Assembly: GCA_020747065.1 (NCBI GenBank) | Contig: JAGMVK010000002.1 | Span: forward strand, 2,852,001-2,916,000 | Direction: 5' to 3' | From: Cadophora sp. MPI-SDFR-AT-0126 | Lineage: Eukaryota; Ascomycota; Leotiomycetes; Helotiales; Ploettnerulaceae | Length of the DNA stretch: 64,000 bases | Shown: piece by piece, positions 22,398-34,016 of the stretch | Position numbering within the stretch: the first letter of the stretch is position 1 | Layout: every line of letters starts with the position of its first letter | Position numbers and translations under genes: made by a program | Notes under the pieces: model-generated | Told to the model about the DNA's origin: nothing | What the model saw: the letters and a program-made list of their open reading frames with translations, nothing else | The model's database searches: none

Positions 22398-22478
22398 CAT
22401 CTATTGCCACTCTGGCTTGCAATGTTACCAGATAGAGCCATCTATTGCCCTTCTGGTTTGCAAAGTGACCAGGTAGAG
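22398..22478 (+). repeat. Imperfect tandem duplication, about 41 bp x 2
   Basis: CATCTATTGCC-CTCTGG-TTGCAA-GT-ACCAG-TAGAG appears at 22398-22438 and again at 22439-22478 with about six differences. It lies inside an open frame, so it would duplicate about 13 residues out of register if translated. Confidence 0.6.
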
Positions 22479-24203
22479 TCGATTCGGGACCAGCTCGTGG
22501 GAACTGTACATGAAATGGTGATGTTCGAGATTGATGAAGCTGGACGTCATTTCGAAGTTCTGTTGGAAACAGTAGGAAACCTGGAACGGTTAGCATAGTT
22601 TTGCATCAAGCAGAACGAAGCACCCACCAAGGACCAGACGCAGCGGATGTTGTAAGAATCTCTCGATTTGGCAGTCGAGAGCTTGGGCCTTTTAAAGTCA
22701 TGCCCAGGACTATCAATTCCACTTCCCAATACACCGCGAAGATGCCATTGGAATGTGGGATCCATTGCGAGGGGAACTAGAAGCTTTTAGTTTTCTCTAA
22801 TCTCAGTAGCATGCCGTTTGGAATCATATCAAGGAGCTTCTCCACCTGTATCGATGGCAGAGAGTTGTTACTATACTATTAGCAGTAATCTCATAGATTG
22901 TGTCTGGGATAGAGAGTAGAGTAGCTGAAGTTGTGTTGGCGGAAAGTTGTGGTAGGGCAAACGTCTTGGCCATCATGGACGTTAGGTGTGTGCATGGCAA
23001 ACAATTATTACTTGACTCAAGTAATAACTACTTGTCAGACCTTGATTCTGATCCAAGATCAAGAGATAGGTGCTGTGTTGGCTTGCCTTCAAGGTGACAG
23101 AGAGAGGTGATGTTGTTGACATCGACAAATGATGTCATCGCAAATCTGAAAATCAAAGATGAGTTCCCAAAGTACAACGAAGGCAAAGGTGAGCTGAGAC
23201 GCATAGTGGTGAGGGTATTGGAGGCTAGGAGATAAAAAGAGTTCATTTGAAGGTCGATCTGAAGAAAGAAATATTGCTTACCTGGGCTGTCCACCTTACC
23301 CATTGGCGTCGAACCATCTGCTCTGAGCAGAAGCTTGATGGCACAAATGAAGATCTGCGAAAGTACCTAGAAGGAGATTTGAGTATTATCACATCAGCTC
23401 AAAGGAGTCGAAGGATTGTGTGGCAGATCGCTGTGATTTGCTGCCTGCCAAAAGCCGTGGAGCAGCTTTGGAGTTCGAGGAGGATGCCATGGAGGAGATC
23501 GTGCTGCTCAAGGAGGAGTTGCAAGGGTAGCAATTTTCAGTATCTGCAGATGTTTTCAGGTGTGTCAGGCTACCTTGAAGGTGAGGAGAAAGACAGCAGG
23601 AGAGGAACTGTGTAGGGAGGAAGACGATGGGGATTGGAGCAGAGACACTTACGCTGCTACGTCAAGCTTGCTTCTCGATATCGAGAAGTTGAAATTGGTG
23701 GTTGAGAAGGTCTTGGGTGTAAGAGACTTTTGACTGAATGACGAGATTGTACATTGAGGTTGTGTTGTGGTTTAGGTTCGGCACGTTGCGAGCGTACAAT
23801 TTATGTTGTTGGAGAAGACCCCTGTCAAGCTAGCTCGCTTCAACAAAATATCAACAGTCAATAGTCTCCACTTTTATTATTCTAGAAAACAACAGAATAA
23901 ACTTTTGGAGTGTGCTTTAGTTAATCGTAGCCTGACAAAGTAAGCATTCACTTTTCTTCGCACTTCCATTCATAGAATGGTCTCTGGTTCTTAGGTAAGA
24001 TAGTGAATGATCTACCCAGCAGTTGAAGTTGACGTGCAGTTTTGAAGTTCTTTAGATTGATTTCGCTGACCCATCCAAATGACTCTACGACATCGGCTTA
24101 TACAGTAATAAATTCTATCAAGATGACTTAGTACAAGAATATCAAAGAACCTCTTTTGGCCAACCTCAATCTATGTGCGTGTTAAGCATCCTATCGACAA
24201 GAG

Positions 24204-24224
24204 AAAAAAAAAAAAAAAAAAAAA
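24204..24224 (+). repeat. Poly(A) run, 21 nt
   Basis: An uninterrupted run of 21 A. No retroelement sequence is visible directly upstream, so this is recorded as a simple homopolymer. Confidence 0.9.
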
Positions 24225-25154
24225 TTCTTCAACATGTATAGAAAACCAAGCATCTAATTGAAGCAACACGCTCGATTATTGCTCAGCTGCAGAATAGAAG
24301 CTGCACCAATTTTTCTCACCCGAAGTCACTCTTTTGCCTCAATAAACAACTGTCAACATCCACCTACCGCCGCACCGCCACGCATTTTGGGGGGCAAGAA
24401 CAAGGAGTATATCTATTTCCAACGATAAAAATGTCGTTCATTGACACTAGAAATTGGATTCAATGAAATCTATTATGTGTCTTAGTAGCTCTAATCGAGA
24501 TATTGCTCTCAATCTTACGTCCATGTCAAATATGGATTTACCCCACCACGCTCGCTATCCTCGCTAAACTGCACCATCCCGTCCACTAAACAACACCAAC
24601 TAGCGAGCTCCCTACCAAATCCAGCGAGTCCAGCCCACCCGACAGGGGTGCGGCCGCACCAGCATAAGAATCTCACTCCCATCCGAACCACGCCTCACAC
24701 TTGTTTGTATTCGTCTACACATCAACACACAATTCTCTCTTATCAACCACACAAAATCATGGAGTCGTGAAAAACAAATCGAACTAGTTGAAACGCCTTC
24801 TTTAGATTTTGATAGATGTTCTGGCCTTGGCAAATAGCGTGTGCCCGAGGAAATATGCTGCGGGTGCGGGCGCCGATGAGAAGTGGCGCCGCACTGGTGT
24901 GAAGAGCTATATTAGACCAGTAAGTGGATGATGTGATGGAGTTTATAAATACTGAACGACGTTGCACGATCCTGTATTTCTTCCTCTGGTCTATTCAAAG
25001 TTGTACAGCAGGAGTTGAACCAATTCCGCGTCCTTTAAAACAAAACTTTCCATTCTCATATCTTTCTCCTTTCTACACACAACCACTTCTGAATTCTGAA
25101 TTTACTCTCCTTCCTTCATCCACAATCCAAACACAACAACCACCTCCCAAAAAC

Positions 25155-26065
25155 ATGCCCACCACCCCAACCCCAACCCTCCTCCTCATCGGCTCCGGCC
25201 CGGGCCTCGGCCTCTCCATCAGCAAATCCTTCGCCACCCACCACTTCCCCAAAATCGCCCTTATCTCCCGCAACAGCACCCGTCTCTCCTCCGACAAATT
25301 GTCAATCGAATCCTCCGCCGGCAAAGCAGTCACCGTCAAAACATGGAGCGTAGATATCGCTCAGAGCGAGCAGTTCAAGAGTGTTTTAAAAGAGGTGGGT
25401 GAGTGGGGGAATGTGACGTGCGTGGTGTTTAATGCGGCGAGGGTGCAGCCGAGTGAGATTTTGGTGGAGGCGGAGGAGGAGATTGTGAGGGATTTTATGG
25501 TTTGTGACTTTCTCTTTTCCCTTCCCTAATATCCCCAGATTCAAAAATCAAATGTTAGAGAATGTGAAGTGAAGTGATGTTGACTATCGTGTGTACGGAA
25601 TAGGTCACCAATATCGCCCTCTACACAGCTGCTCAATGGGCCATGCCGATCCTGAGTAAATTGCCAGCCGAGCAGAAACCAAGTTTCCTCGTTACGAGCA
25701 GCTTGCTCTGGAAGTATCCGTACCCGCCATTCTTCTCCCTGTCGATGGTTAAGTCTAGTCAGAGGACTTTGGTGCAGTGTTTAGGGGCGACGTTCCCTGG
25801 TATGTTCTCTCAAGCACCCTGATCCGCTCTCAGATTCAGCTCGAAGCTGGAAAACGGGCAACTAGGACGGAGGTGATGATTTGAGGTGATGGAGTACGCT
25901 GACTCGAATTCAGATGTCCACTGTGCCCTCTTGAACGTAGGCGGTCAAGTATCAGAAGATGACAAAGTCTTCAATCCCACTGCCATCGCGGAGAAGTTCT
26001 GGGAGTTGTACGATCAGGAGAAAGAGGCTTGGACGTTGGATTTGGACGTTCTCGGCCCACAGTAA
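25155..26065 (+). CDS. Short-chain dehydrogenase/reductase-like protein, catalytic Tyr missing
   Basis: Exons 25155-25499, 25604-25799 and 25914-26065 give 230 residues. The Rossmann start is LLLIGSGPGLGLSISKSFA (cofactor loop G-x-G-P-G-L-G), then LISRNSTRL, and VVFNAARVQPSE replacing the usual NNAG motif. The active-site region LVTSSLLW...PPFFSLSMVKSSQ keeps the Ser and Lys, but the residue four before the Lys is Leu rather than Tyr, so the Y-x-x-x-K pair is broken. The family oxidises or reduces small molecules with NAD(P)H. This member is either catalytically unusual or a binding protein. Both introns (104 and 114 nt) are longer than most here; the first donor is the weak GTTTGT. Short for an SDR (usually about 250). 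Its neighbour is a divergently placed but distant MFS transporter; no pathway can be inferred. Confidence 0.83.
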
Positions 26066-26657
26066 GATCTTGTGAAGCTTCCAATACGATCGTGAATATC
26101 CAAGGGGATTTTGTGTTCTTGGTGGGATGATGTCAGATTAGGGGTTTGGTGATGTTTTGGGGGCTGGAACGAGTGTACGAGAGACTGATCTTTTGGCTGG
26201 GATAAGGACATTTAGTACGCAAGAGAATATCCTTGAATGTACGAATTGAATGGGGTATGTTGAGGATACTTGAATACGAGAACATTGAAAACAGCTTCAA
26301 AATTTTGGAATGCGCTGCAATTCGGATGTCCACTGTTGAGACTTGCTGAGGTTTTCGCTTCTGGAAGATCCTGTGCACCTGATTGTGGAACGATCGATAG
26401 TATGTAGGAGGCTAATCCGTTTGATCACTGACTGGAACTGCGTAGCTTGAAGAACTTATTTGGTCGTCGAGGCGTTGGTCAGAGTTCCACACAGGCAACA
26501 TGAAACAGAACGCAACTCAAGAAAAATTAGTATTATGTTCAATAGACGCAAATAATATGCAAACAACAACGACGTCCACCAACGCCATCATCACTCATTA
26601 AAACATTGATCATCGACCCAAGGCGCTGCATCTCACGTCCTCATCTTACTTCCCTCT
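26066..26657. other. Intergenic spacer between convergent genes
   Basis: 592 bp between the SDR stop (plus) and the MFS transporter stop (minus). Both 3' UTRs should be here. No coding signal seen. Confidence 0.6.
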
Positions 26658-28372
26658 TCACATCTGAGCCGGCCTCAACACACCAGCCTCCTCATCACTA
26701 CTCCTCTCATTATGCGCCGTATGCATCTCCTTCTCAGCAAACAAATCACTATCCAACGTCCTCTTCACAACACTCGTCCTCCAAGCCGGTGTCCCAATAT
26801 ACCTAATCCCCTTCGGATCCGTAAACATCGTCTCCACCTCCTCAAGACTCTTTCCAGCCGTCTCTGGGAAGAGGAAGAACACATGGATGAACATGGTAGC
26901 GCAGAAAACACCGAACAAGATATAGACCTTCCACTTAATGTTCTCGAACGCAGGAGGGACGAAATACCCCAGGGCGAAATTGAAGGCCCAGTTGGCGGAC
27001 GTGGATAGGGATACTGCCTTCCCGCGAACGCGAAGGGGGAAAAGTTCAGGTGGGTAGATCCAGGATGCTGGACCCCATGTTGGGGCGAAGGAAGCGACAA
27101 AGAGGTAAGAACAGGCGATTACAACTTTGGCGGGTGCACCTGATAGAATCCATGACTCGGCTGCGATGCCATTGAGTCCGCCTTTTGGGGCTGCGTGTCC
27201 ATAGGTGGCCATCACGCCAGCGTTGATGAAGAGCCAGGTCATCATGAGGAGCGCGCCGATGAGAAACATGGGACGACGACCCCAGCGGTCGATCCAGATT
27301 AGGGCGGGAATGGTCATTACTACGTTGATGACATATTGGATGGAGGAGGAGACGAGCATATTGTTTCCTTTTAGGCCGGCCATTGCGAAGACGTAGGTGA
27401 TGTAGTCTATGTTGTGTTAGGAGATATAGAGAACAGCGAGGAGGGGAGTCTTACACATCATGACATTCATTCCGGTCAGTTGAGCCCATATTTGAGTGAA
27501 GGCGCCGATGTGGACACGGTTCAGCATGCTTGGTCTGAGAAGTTCGATCCAAGTAACATCGGAGTTCTTGCTGTAGAATTCGACTTCGTCTCTGATATCC
27601 TTTAACTCGCGAATGACAATCTTGGCATTTTTGTCTCCATGACCGTGGGTAATAGCGAGCACTTGTTCAGCGTCTTCCCATTTTCCGTGTTGGGCCAACC
27701 ATCTGGGGGATTCAGGTAGAATGAGAAGACCGAAGAAGAGAATGATGGCTGGAATCATTTGCAGACCCCAAGGGACCCTGAAGGCTGCGGGACCAGTCAA
27801 GAAACTACAGCCATAGGAGATGTAGAACATGATCATGATTCCCCATGTGATAGCCCATTGCTGTGTACCGACAAGACGACCTCTTTTGCTTGGCGGTGCA
27901 ATTTCAGAGAGATAGACTGGAATCTGAGCTGAGCAGATACCGACCGAAATACCGTTGATGATGCGGCCGACGATGAGCATAGCGATGTTTTGAGATGCGC
28001 AGACGATGATTGAGCCAATGCACCTGATGATGTTAGACGACTTCAGTACTGAGAGTGCCGAACTTACCAGACGACAGCACCTGTTTGGATAGCGGTTTTC
28101 CGGCCAAGACGATCAGAGACGTATCCTGAGACGATTGCACCGAGCCACGAACCACCAGCCATGGAAGCAGTAATGCCACCTTGAGTGCTGGAGTCCGGAC
28201 CAGAACAGTTCTCCTGATCATTGAAACCTGGACCATCTGGCCCTTGGTTGAAGTAGCAGAGGTATGGTTGCGTGGATATGATAGCGCTCATTGAAGCGAT
28301 ATCAAAACCGAAGAGACCACCTCCAATGACCGCGATGGCGGTGATGATATAAATGTTGCCAGTATGCCACAT
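26658..28372 (-). CDS. MFS sugar-type transporter
   Basis: Exons (minus strand) 28372-28068, 28023-27455 and 27406-26658 give 540 residues with about 12 membrane segments. Sugar-porter signatures: GGGLFGFDIASMSAI in helix 1, SDRLGRK in loop 2-3, VGRIINGISVGICSAQIPVY, PESPRWLAQHGK before the central loop, GMNVMMYYI in helix 7 (restored by splicing at 27407-27454), IDRWGRRP in loop 8-9 and FPETAGKSLEEVETMF after helix 12. The protein imports a sugar or polyol by proton symport across the plasma membrane. It resembles the Stl1/hexose transporter group, but the substrate cannot be read from sequence. The introns are 44 and 48 nt, one with CTAAC before the acceptor. No catabolic genes flank it. 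Confidence 0.95.
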
Positions 28373-30254
28373 GATTTGATGTGATTGATTGTAAGATACT
28401 CGAAAGAGATGGGGAGGAAAGGAAACAGATTGCTTGTCTTCATGATGGCATATATACTTTAGCAAAGCAACAGGTGATATTGTTACCTTCCATTAACGAA
28501 GAAGCTAAACAGGTAGTAAGTATCGTGTATCGTACACAACAACATCCCACCCCGCTTCATCGATCACAACGATACCTGGAGCGTCAAGAAGCCCCGAGTA
28601 TACCCCCGCAAAAACAGCAGACAGAGAAATATATGGAGAAAGATCTGAGACGCCATTGGCGCGCAAGTTCACCATCGCTGGACCGTTCACGTGTATGTTA
28701 CCAAGCCGTCACCTGCAGCGAAAAGAATGTTCATTGTAGTCATTCCATGATCTTATGCAGGGTCCAAAGAGAAGTAACGTTGAAATGCAGGGACGAGAAT
28801 GGAGAAATATCAGCTGTTTTTGCAGGCGATACGGGGAACTGAGTGGATTTGTTTCGGCGGCTGCCGAGGCCCCTGGATAATTTTACTCTCGTATGGCGCG
28901 CGCCAACGACCTGCTGTATTGATCACATCTCCGAAATGAAGGAATTAGGAACTTCACGACATGTCTCTTTGCCAGATCGTATCCATCTGGTAAACAAACT
29001 CTGCGAGAGGAGACGGAGTGGAGATAGCGAGGAAAGATTCGAGACAGGAGGTGAAGGAGACAACAGGGTCGGCAACTGAAGGTCTTGGCAGCCGGCAGAG
29101 GTCGGCATGGAAGAACATCACGCCGTTTCCTCACCTGCTCCCTCAATCTCCTTTTCTCGCATCCTTCTTTTGCCTCCTCCGACTCTTTCATTCTCAAAAT
29201 ATCATTTGATCCGAGTCAGTCGCGACCCCCGCAAGCACAGATGTGCAAACTCCATCTATCTCAAAATACTTCACGAATGAGCCAAGAGCCCTACAGCACA
29301 TCGTATGTTGGATCTCCAAATGACGAATCACCGCGTCCCACTCCCCCAGATCTGGAACGTCTGATCTCCCCGAACAAAGTCGCGAATCAGGTGACGCGGC
29401 ATTGGTTCGAATGCTCAGAGTTCGCATCGTCTGTCAACATATGGCGGCCTTGAAACATGACTTGCATGCATGAACGAACCGCATCAACTTCAGACCATGC
29501 GATGGATCTGATTGATTGATGGGATTTGAATTGAGTGTGTCTGGCTTTACTTGTAAGGTTATGTCGAAGGAACGCACAAGGACTGGGCATGCTTCAAGCT
29601 TGCGAATGGGCCACCGTTTGAGTCCTGTCAAGTGTCAAAAGGACGCTTGCTAGGTGGCCGCCTTCATCCATGTTCATTAGTTCAACGGAACTCTTCACGG
29701 AACTCTTTTCGGTCCCGAAGTTTGGGTTGACTTCCCGCTTGCTCCAAGCCGGGGGAGTGTATCTGGAAATTTGGCAGGAGGCGGAAGTTTACGGTAGGGT
29801 TGTGATGACGAGGAAGTCACTACGAGATTATGTCAGGAAACGACAGTTTTATTTCTCAATATCACGAAATCCACTAAGGTCATCTCACTCGATTTCGTTG
29901 ATCAAGTTGATCATTTTCACGCTTGCGACCCCGTATTTGAAAAAGCGGAGGAATCTCTGCAAGGCTACTCTTCCCCGCGTTTTGCATCGGACAATTTCAG
30001 ATTGATTTCGTTGAAGCCGGCAAGGTGTGGTGTTCTAATCAGAACAGAACACTGGCTTCACCATTCTTTACCAGTAGGAGATCAAAGTTAGTCAAGAGCT
30101 TGGATCTGAAAAGATGTGACATTTCGAAGGCATGGTTATCGAGCACTGGATGGAAACGGTCGGGCTCGACATGATTTGGGCTGTGCAGCAGTAATCACCT
30201 CGTAGACCACACGCCATCACTATCTCGAGGACCGAAAACTCACTCTTCGAAGTA
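28373..30254. other. Spacer upstream of the MFS transporter
   Basis: 1.9 kb containing the MFS promoter and then unassigned sequence. Frames at 28843-29079, 29085-29453 and others show no recognisable domains. Confidence 0.5.
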
Positions 30255-31115
30255 ATCAAATCCATGCAGAGTCAGATATGGTATCTATCCCAGCTTCGGA
30301 GGGGAATGCCACTCACTTGCTGGTCATCCACGGCGACAACATCTTACTTCAGGATATCTATGTTAGCAGTATATCTAACAGGAGCGCCTCGGTCGTCAGC
30401 ACCGACGGAGCCGATACGAATACGCCAACAACATCACTTTCAATCGCTGGTCTGTAACCAATGGAGATGACTGAATTTCATCTGAAGCTAACAGCACCAA
30501 ATTTCTGATTACCAGCTGCCTTTTCAATCAAGGAGCCGGCTTCGCCCGGGCTCTTTTGGTCAATGCAATGGTGCATTCAAATGCATTGAAAGCTTCGCAG
30601 CCGAGAACATCAACTGTAACAATACTCTACATGCCAGTCATATGAAAACCTGGACGGGACAACAAGTCGGCCTCTCACCAGGCGGAGGAGGCGGTGAAAT
30701 TGGATGTCAGCATCCTTTTCAGATTCATGAATTGGAATTGACCTGTACTCATCATGCAACAGATGTCAAGAACGTGACCTTCCGGAATATCTCGCTGCGA
30801 AACATCCGGGCCTCTTCAGTCTCTATCACCCAATGTATAACATTCAGCTTCGAGGCTGGAGACAACAACTCATTTCAATCGGAAATGGAGGACTTCACCG
30901 TGGTCAATGTAACAGACACAGTGAACGATGAGCCAACCGCCATCTTCCGGTGCAGTGCAGCCGCTCAATGCGAAAACATCAATCTTAATGCCATCGATTT
31001 GAATTTAGCGAGTGGCACTGCGGCTAGTGGTTGGCTGTATGATGTCCTGCGCGGGAACAGGGGCTTCAATTTTTCAGTGGCAGCACGTGGACACACTGAA
31101 AATGGGACATGCTGA
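30255..31115 (+). pseudogene. Broken GH28 exo-polygalacturonase
   Basis: Fragments in different frames line up with the C-terminal two thirds of fungal GH28 exo-polygalacturonases. In order: GDNILLQDIYVSSISN and STDGAD (the catalytic N/S-T-D-G motif) at about 30330-30410; a frameshift; YANNITFNRWSVTNGDD at about 30420-30470, where the next codon is a TGA stop in place of the Cys of G-D-D-C; ANSTKFLITSCLFNQGAGFA; another frameshift; then CIESFAAENINCNNTLHA, KTWTGQQVG with a glycine run, NVTFRNISLRNIRASSV and CSAAAQCENINLNAIDLN up to a stop at 31113-31115. A living enzyme would be secreted and trim pectin. The upstream half, with signal peptide, is not recognisable. At least two frameshifts and one stop make it inactive. 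Similarity is still high, so the loss looks fairly recent. Confidence 0.75.
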
Positions 31116-32332
31116 TGGGCTGTGGGGAAGCCCAGCGTTGGTGGGACACATTGAGGGCTTGGAACCTCACAGAACAAAACAGCGTTTCGGTTATAGGCGC
31201 AAATGCCGGAGAGTAATTGAGAAGGGGGAGGCAGAGCCCAGTCATACGGACTCAGGACGAACAAAACAGTTGTTTTGGCCCAGCTGCCCAGCTGCCCAGT
31301 CAATCATCATGGGCAATGAAATGCTTCTGGGACAATTTACCGGAGGCTCGCGTTTGCTATGTGCGTTCCTGCGCCAAGCGGGACGTGCTTTTTGACTTGC
31401 GAAGATTTTGATCTTTCTCCCGAAGCCTCGCCCGCTCTTTGTTTTGCAGTGCATCGACAATTTGAATGCGGCGTCCAGTTATATCGTCGAGATGCTTCAG
31501 TTATTTCAACCAAGGCCCAGCCCATTTCGGAGATCATTGATGCAAGGGCGATCTCTTTTTTCTCTTCCTGCTTGAAACGAGCCAATTACGCCAGCTCAGG
31601 GTGCAGGTCGCTTGTAAACACGCAAGCTTGTCTGGCGTCCGTCTGGCTCTGATCCTTTAGTCAACTGTCATGGCCGGGCCTGCCTTGCCCTGCCAGAATC
31701 CTCCGTGTTCTTGTGTTGCACAGATAGTTGTACACGTCTCGTCTCCCTCTGCTCCAGGCATTGTGAGTCTGTCTGTCTCTGCACGCTCCTTGCCTGCCAG
31801 GCCAACCCTCTCACCTGTCTCTTCACTGTCGCAGCGTGTCGTGGCTGAATGCGGGCACTGGCTGAAATAGGCTCATGTGTTTTACAGGCATCTGTAACGG
31901 CGTGGCTTACTTGGCGCTGCCTGGAATAGCGATCGAGTGGTTTCAGAGCTCACCTTGGCGCTTGAGCTGCAGGTACAGTAGCACAGGGGTCTCAGGGGCT
32001 AGCCGAGCTTGGGTTGACTGAGGGGCTTGAATCACTTTCAGACTATCCACTCACAGCCAGCAAAAGGGGAAGCATGACATGGAAATCTCAAGATGGATCT
32101 GATCTGATTTGCTTTCTCTCTTCGTCTTCTTCTCCTCTATCTTCTCTTCTGATATACATACCACTTCATACCCTTCCCTCACACTCTTTGTTACTTCTAC
32201 TTTCTGTTCGTTTTGGTAGTGTGTGTCTAGTTTCTATTCTCTTCTTCTCCGTCCGATCTCCGCTGGTTCGATTATTTTTTGTTCTTTGTAGCTGTGCTGT
32301 GTCTATCTATACATAAATACTGTTCAGTCAAT
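31116..32332. other. Spacer and subtilase promoter/leader
   Basis: 1.2 kb. The last ~200 bp before the subtilase start (about 32100-32300) are strongly C/T-rich on the plus strand, typical of fungal promoters and 5' leaders of highly expressed genes. No coding sequence recognised. Confidence 0.5.
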
Positions 32333-34016
32333 ATGTTTTCCAACCGACTATCCACCACGACGGTGGTGCTCGCACTCTTTATTTCGCTTTTCGTCACTCT
32401 CGCTCAATCGACACCAACACCCCGAGGAGGCAGCAGGGTGAAGGGCCTCGGCGTCCCCATCAATAATGCAGACGCAACGGACATCATCGCCAATCGATAT
32501 ATTGTCGTGTACAACAATACCGCTTCCGACGATGAAATCGAGACTTGCAGGTCTACGATTGCTACTGCTATGAAGAAGCGTAGCGTCAATGCTCGCGGCT
32601 TGGATGGACGGAAGCTGTCGAGCAAAATTGAAGGCTTCTCAATGCAGGGATGGAGAGGGTCGATTCTCGAGGCGGAGGATGATATGATGTTGGAGATTGC
32701 GGATATGACACATGTTAGTCCTACAATGTCTTAAGCTTAAGCTTAAACCTAGACTGGTGGAAAGCGAGGGGGAAACTTGTCTTGGAGAAGCGAGGCTGAC
32801 GAGGCTGTCCTCAACACACAGGTTTCCTACATCGAGGCCGACACAAAGGTCAAACTCAACGCGTTGGTATCGCAACCAGCTGCTCCAGCTGGACTGAGGC
32901 GCATTTCGCATGCAGCGGCAGGAGAGTCGGGTTATATTTTCGACAGTACAGCAGGAGCTGGAATTACGGCATATATTGTCGATACAGGGATCCTCACCAC
33001 ACACACGGTAGGTTCCCATCTTCCGCAAATACAGAATCAGAGATTGGAGGAATTAGAATAGAGAATGGGAACAAGGATCGATGTTGGAATTTGACGCTGA
33101 TTTTTGAATTAGGAATACGGAGGACGTGCTATCTGGGGAGCCAACTTCGTCAACAATGTCAACACAGACGAGAACGGACACGGAAGTCACGTCGCAGGAA
33201 CAGTTGGAGGAGCCACTTTCGGTGTAGCAAAGCAAGTCGAGTTGGTAGCAGTCAAGACTCTTGATGCAGATGGAGCTGGCACCAACTCCGGCGTCATCAA
33301 TGGACTTCAATTCGGTACGTTCCCTCCACTTTCCCCTGCGCAACCCCAGTCCGAATCCCAACATCAAGCCAAACCCACCACAACAAAATGTCTATGAGAT
33401 TGTACTAACGAAACCCCCTTCAGTCGCTCAAAACGCCACCGCCAGAGGCCTCGCCGGCAAAGCCGTAATGAACATGTCCATCGGCGGCTCCAAATCCGCA
33501 GCCCTAAACTCCGCCGTCGCAGCTCTCACCCGCGCCGGCGTAACCGTCGTCGTCGCCGCCGGAAACGAGAACCAAGACGCCGCCAACGTCTCTCCCGCCT
33601 CAGCACCATCCGCCATCACCGTCGGCGCCATCGACGCCAATGACGCCAAAGCATCATTCTCGAATTTCGGCGCCGACGTGGATATCTTTGCCCCTGGCGT
33701 GAAGGTGCAGAGTGTGGGCATCACGAGTAATACTGCCAGTGCCGTGCTGAGTGGGACGAGTATGGGTATGCTTTTGACCTTTTCTATTTCCTCCCTCACT
33801 TGATCGTCTCTTTTTGGGAGCATATCTGACGACATAACGATAGCGTCCCCTCACGTCGCAGGCCTAGCAGCCTACCTCATGGCCCTCGAGAACATCACCG
33901 CGCCCGCCGACGTCGCCGCGCGCATGAAGGCCCTTGCTCAGTCAACAGGTGCCGGTGTCTCAGGTGCGAACGGACAGACTACCAAGCTTATCGCTTATAA
34001 TGGAAATGGATTCTAA
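32333..34016 (+). CDS. Secreted subtilisin-like serine protease (S8, proteinase K/oryzin type)
   Basis: Exons 32333-32713, 32822-33007, 33113-33314, 33424-33765 and 33844-34016 give 427 residues. A signal peptide (hydrophobic [16 protein letters not shown]) is followed by an I9 inhibitor propeptide (about 50-130; [16 protein letters not shown] ... THVSYIEAD) and the catalytic domain. The triad is visible: Asp181 in YIVDTG, His212 in [10 protein letters not shown] and Ser369 in SGTSMASPHVAG, the last split by the fourth intron. The oxyanion-hole Asn is in AAGNEN. The enzyme is exported as a zymogen that cleaves off its propeptide, then degrades extracellular protein. ATG chosen at 32333 because the signal peptide follows directly; the frame is open further upstream. 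Introns are 78-109 nt, longer than the window's average. Confidence 0.95.

Larger units (their letters stand above)
20789..25154. other. Long spacer with isolated ORF islands (4.4 kb)
   Basis: No gene can be called. Several plus-strand frames look more protein-like than chance: 22341-22598 (VESIRDQLVGTVHEMV, FEVLLETVGNLERL), 22900-23097, 23109-23237 and around 23390-23530 (EFEEDAMEEIVLLKEELQ). They could not be joined by convincing splice sites. They may be a decayed gene or a poorly conserved multi-exon gene. Also present are imperfect repeats (listed separately), a 21-A run at 24204-24224, and a TATAAATA-like element at about 24944 upstream of the SDR gene. Confidence 0.4.
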
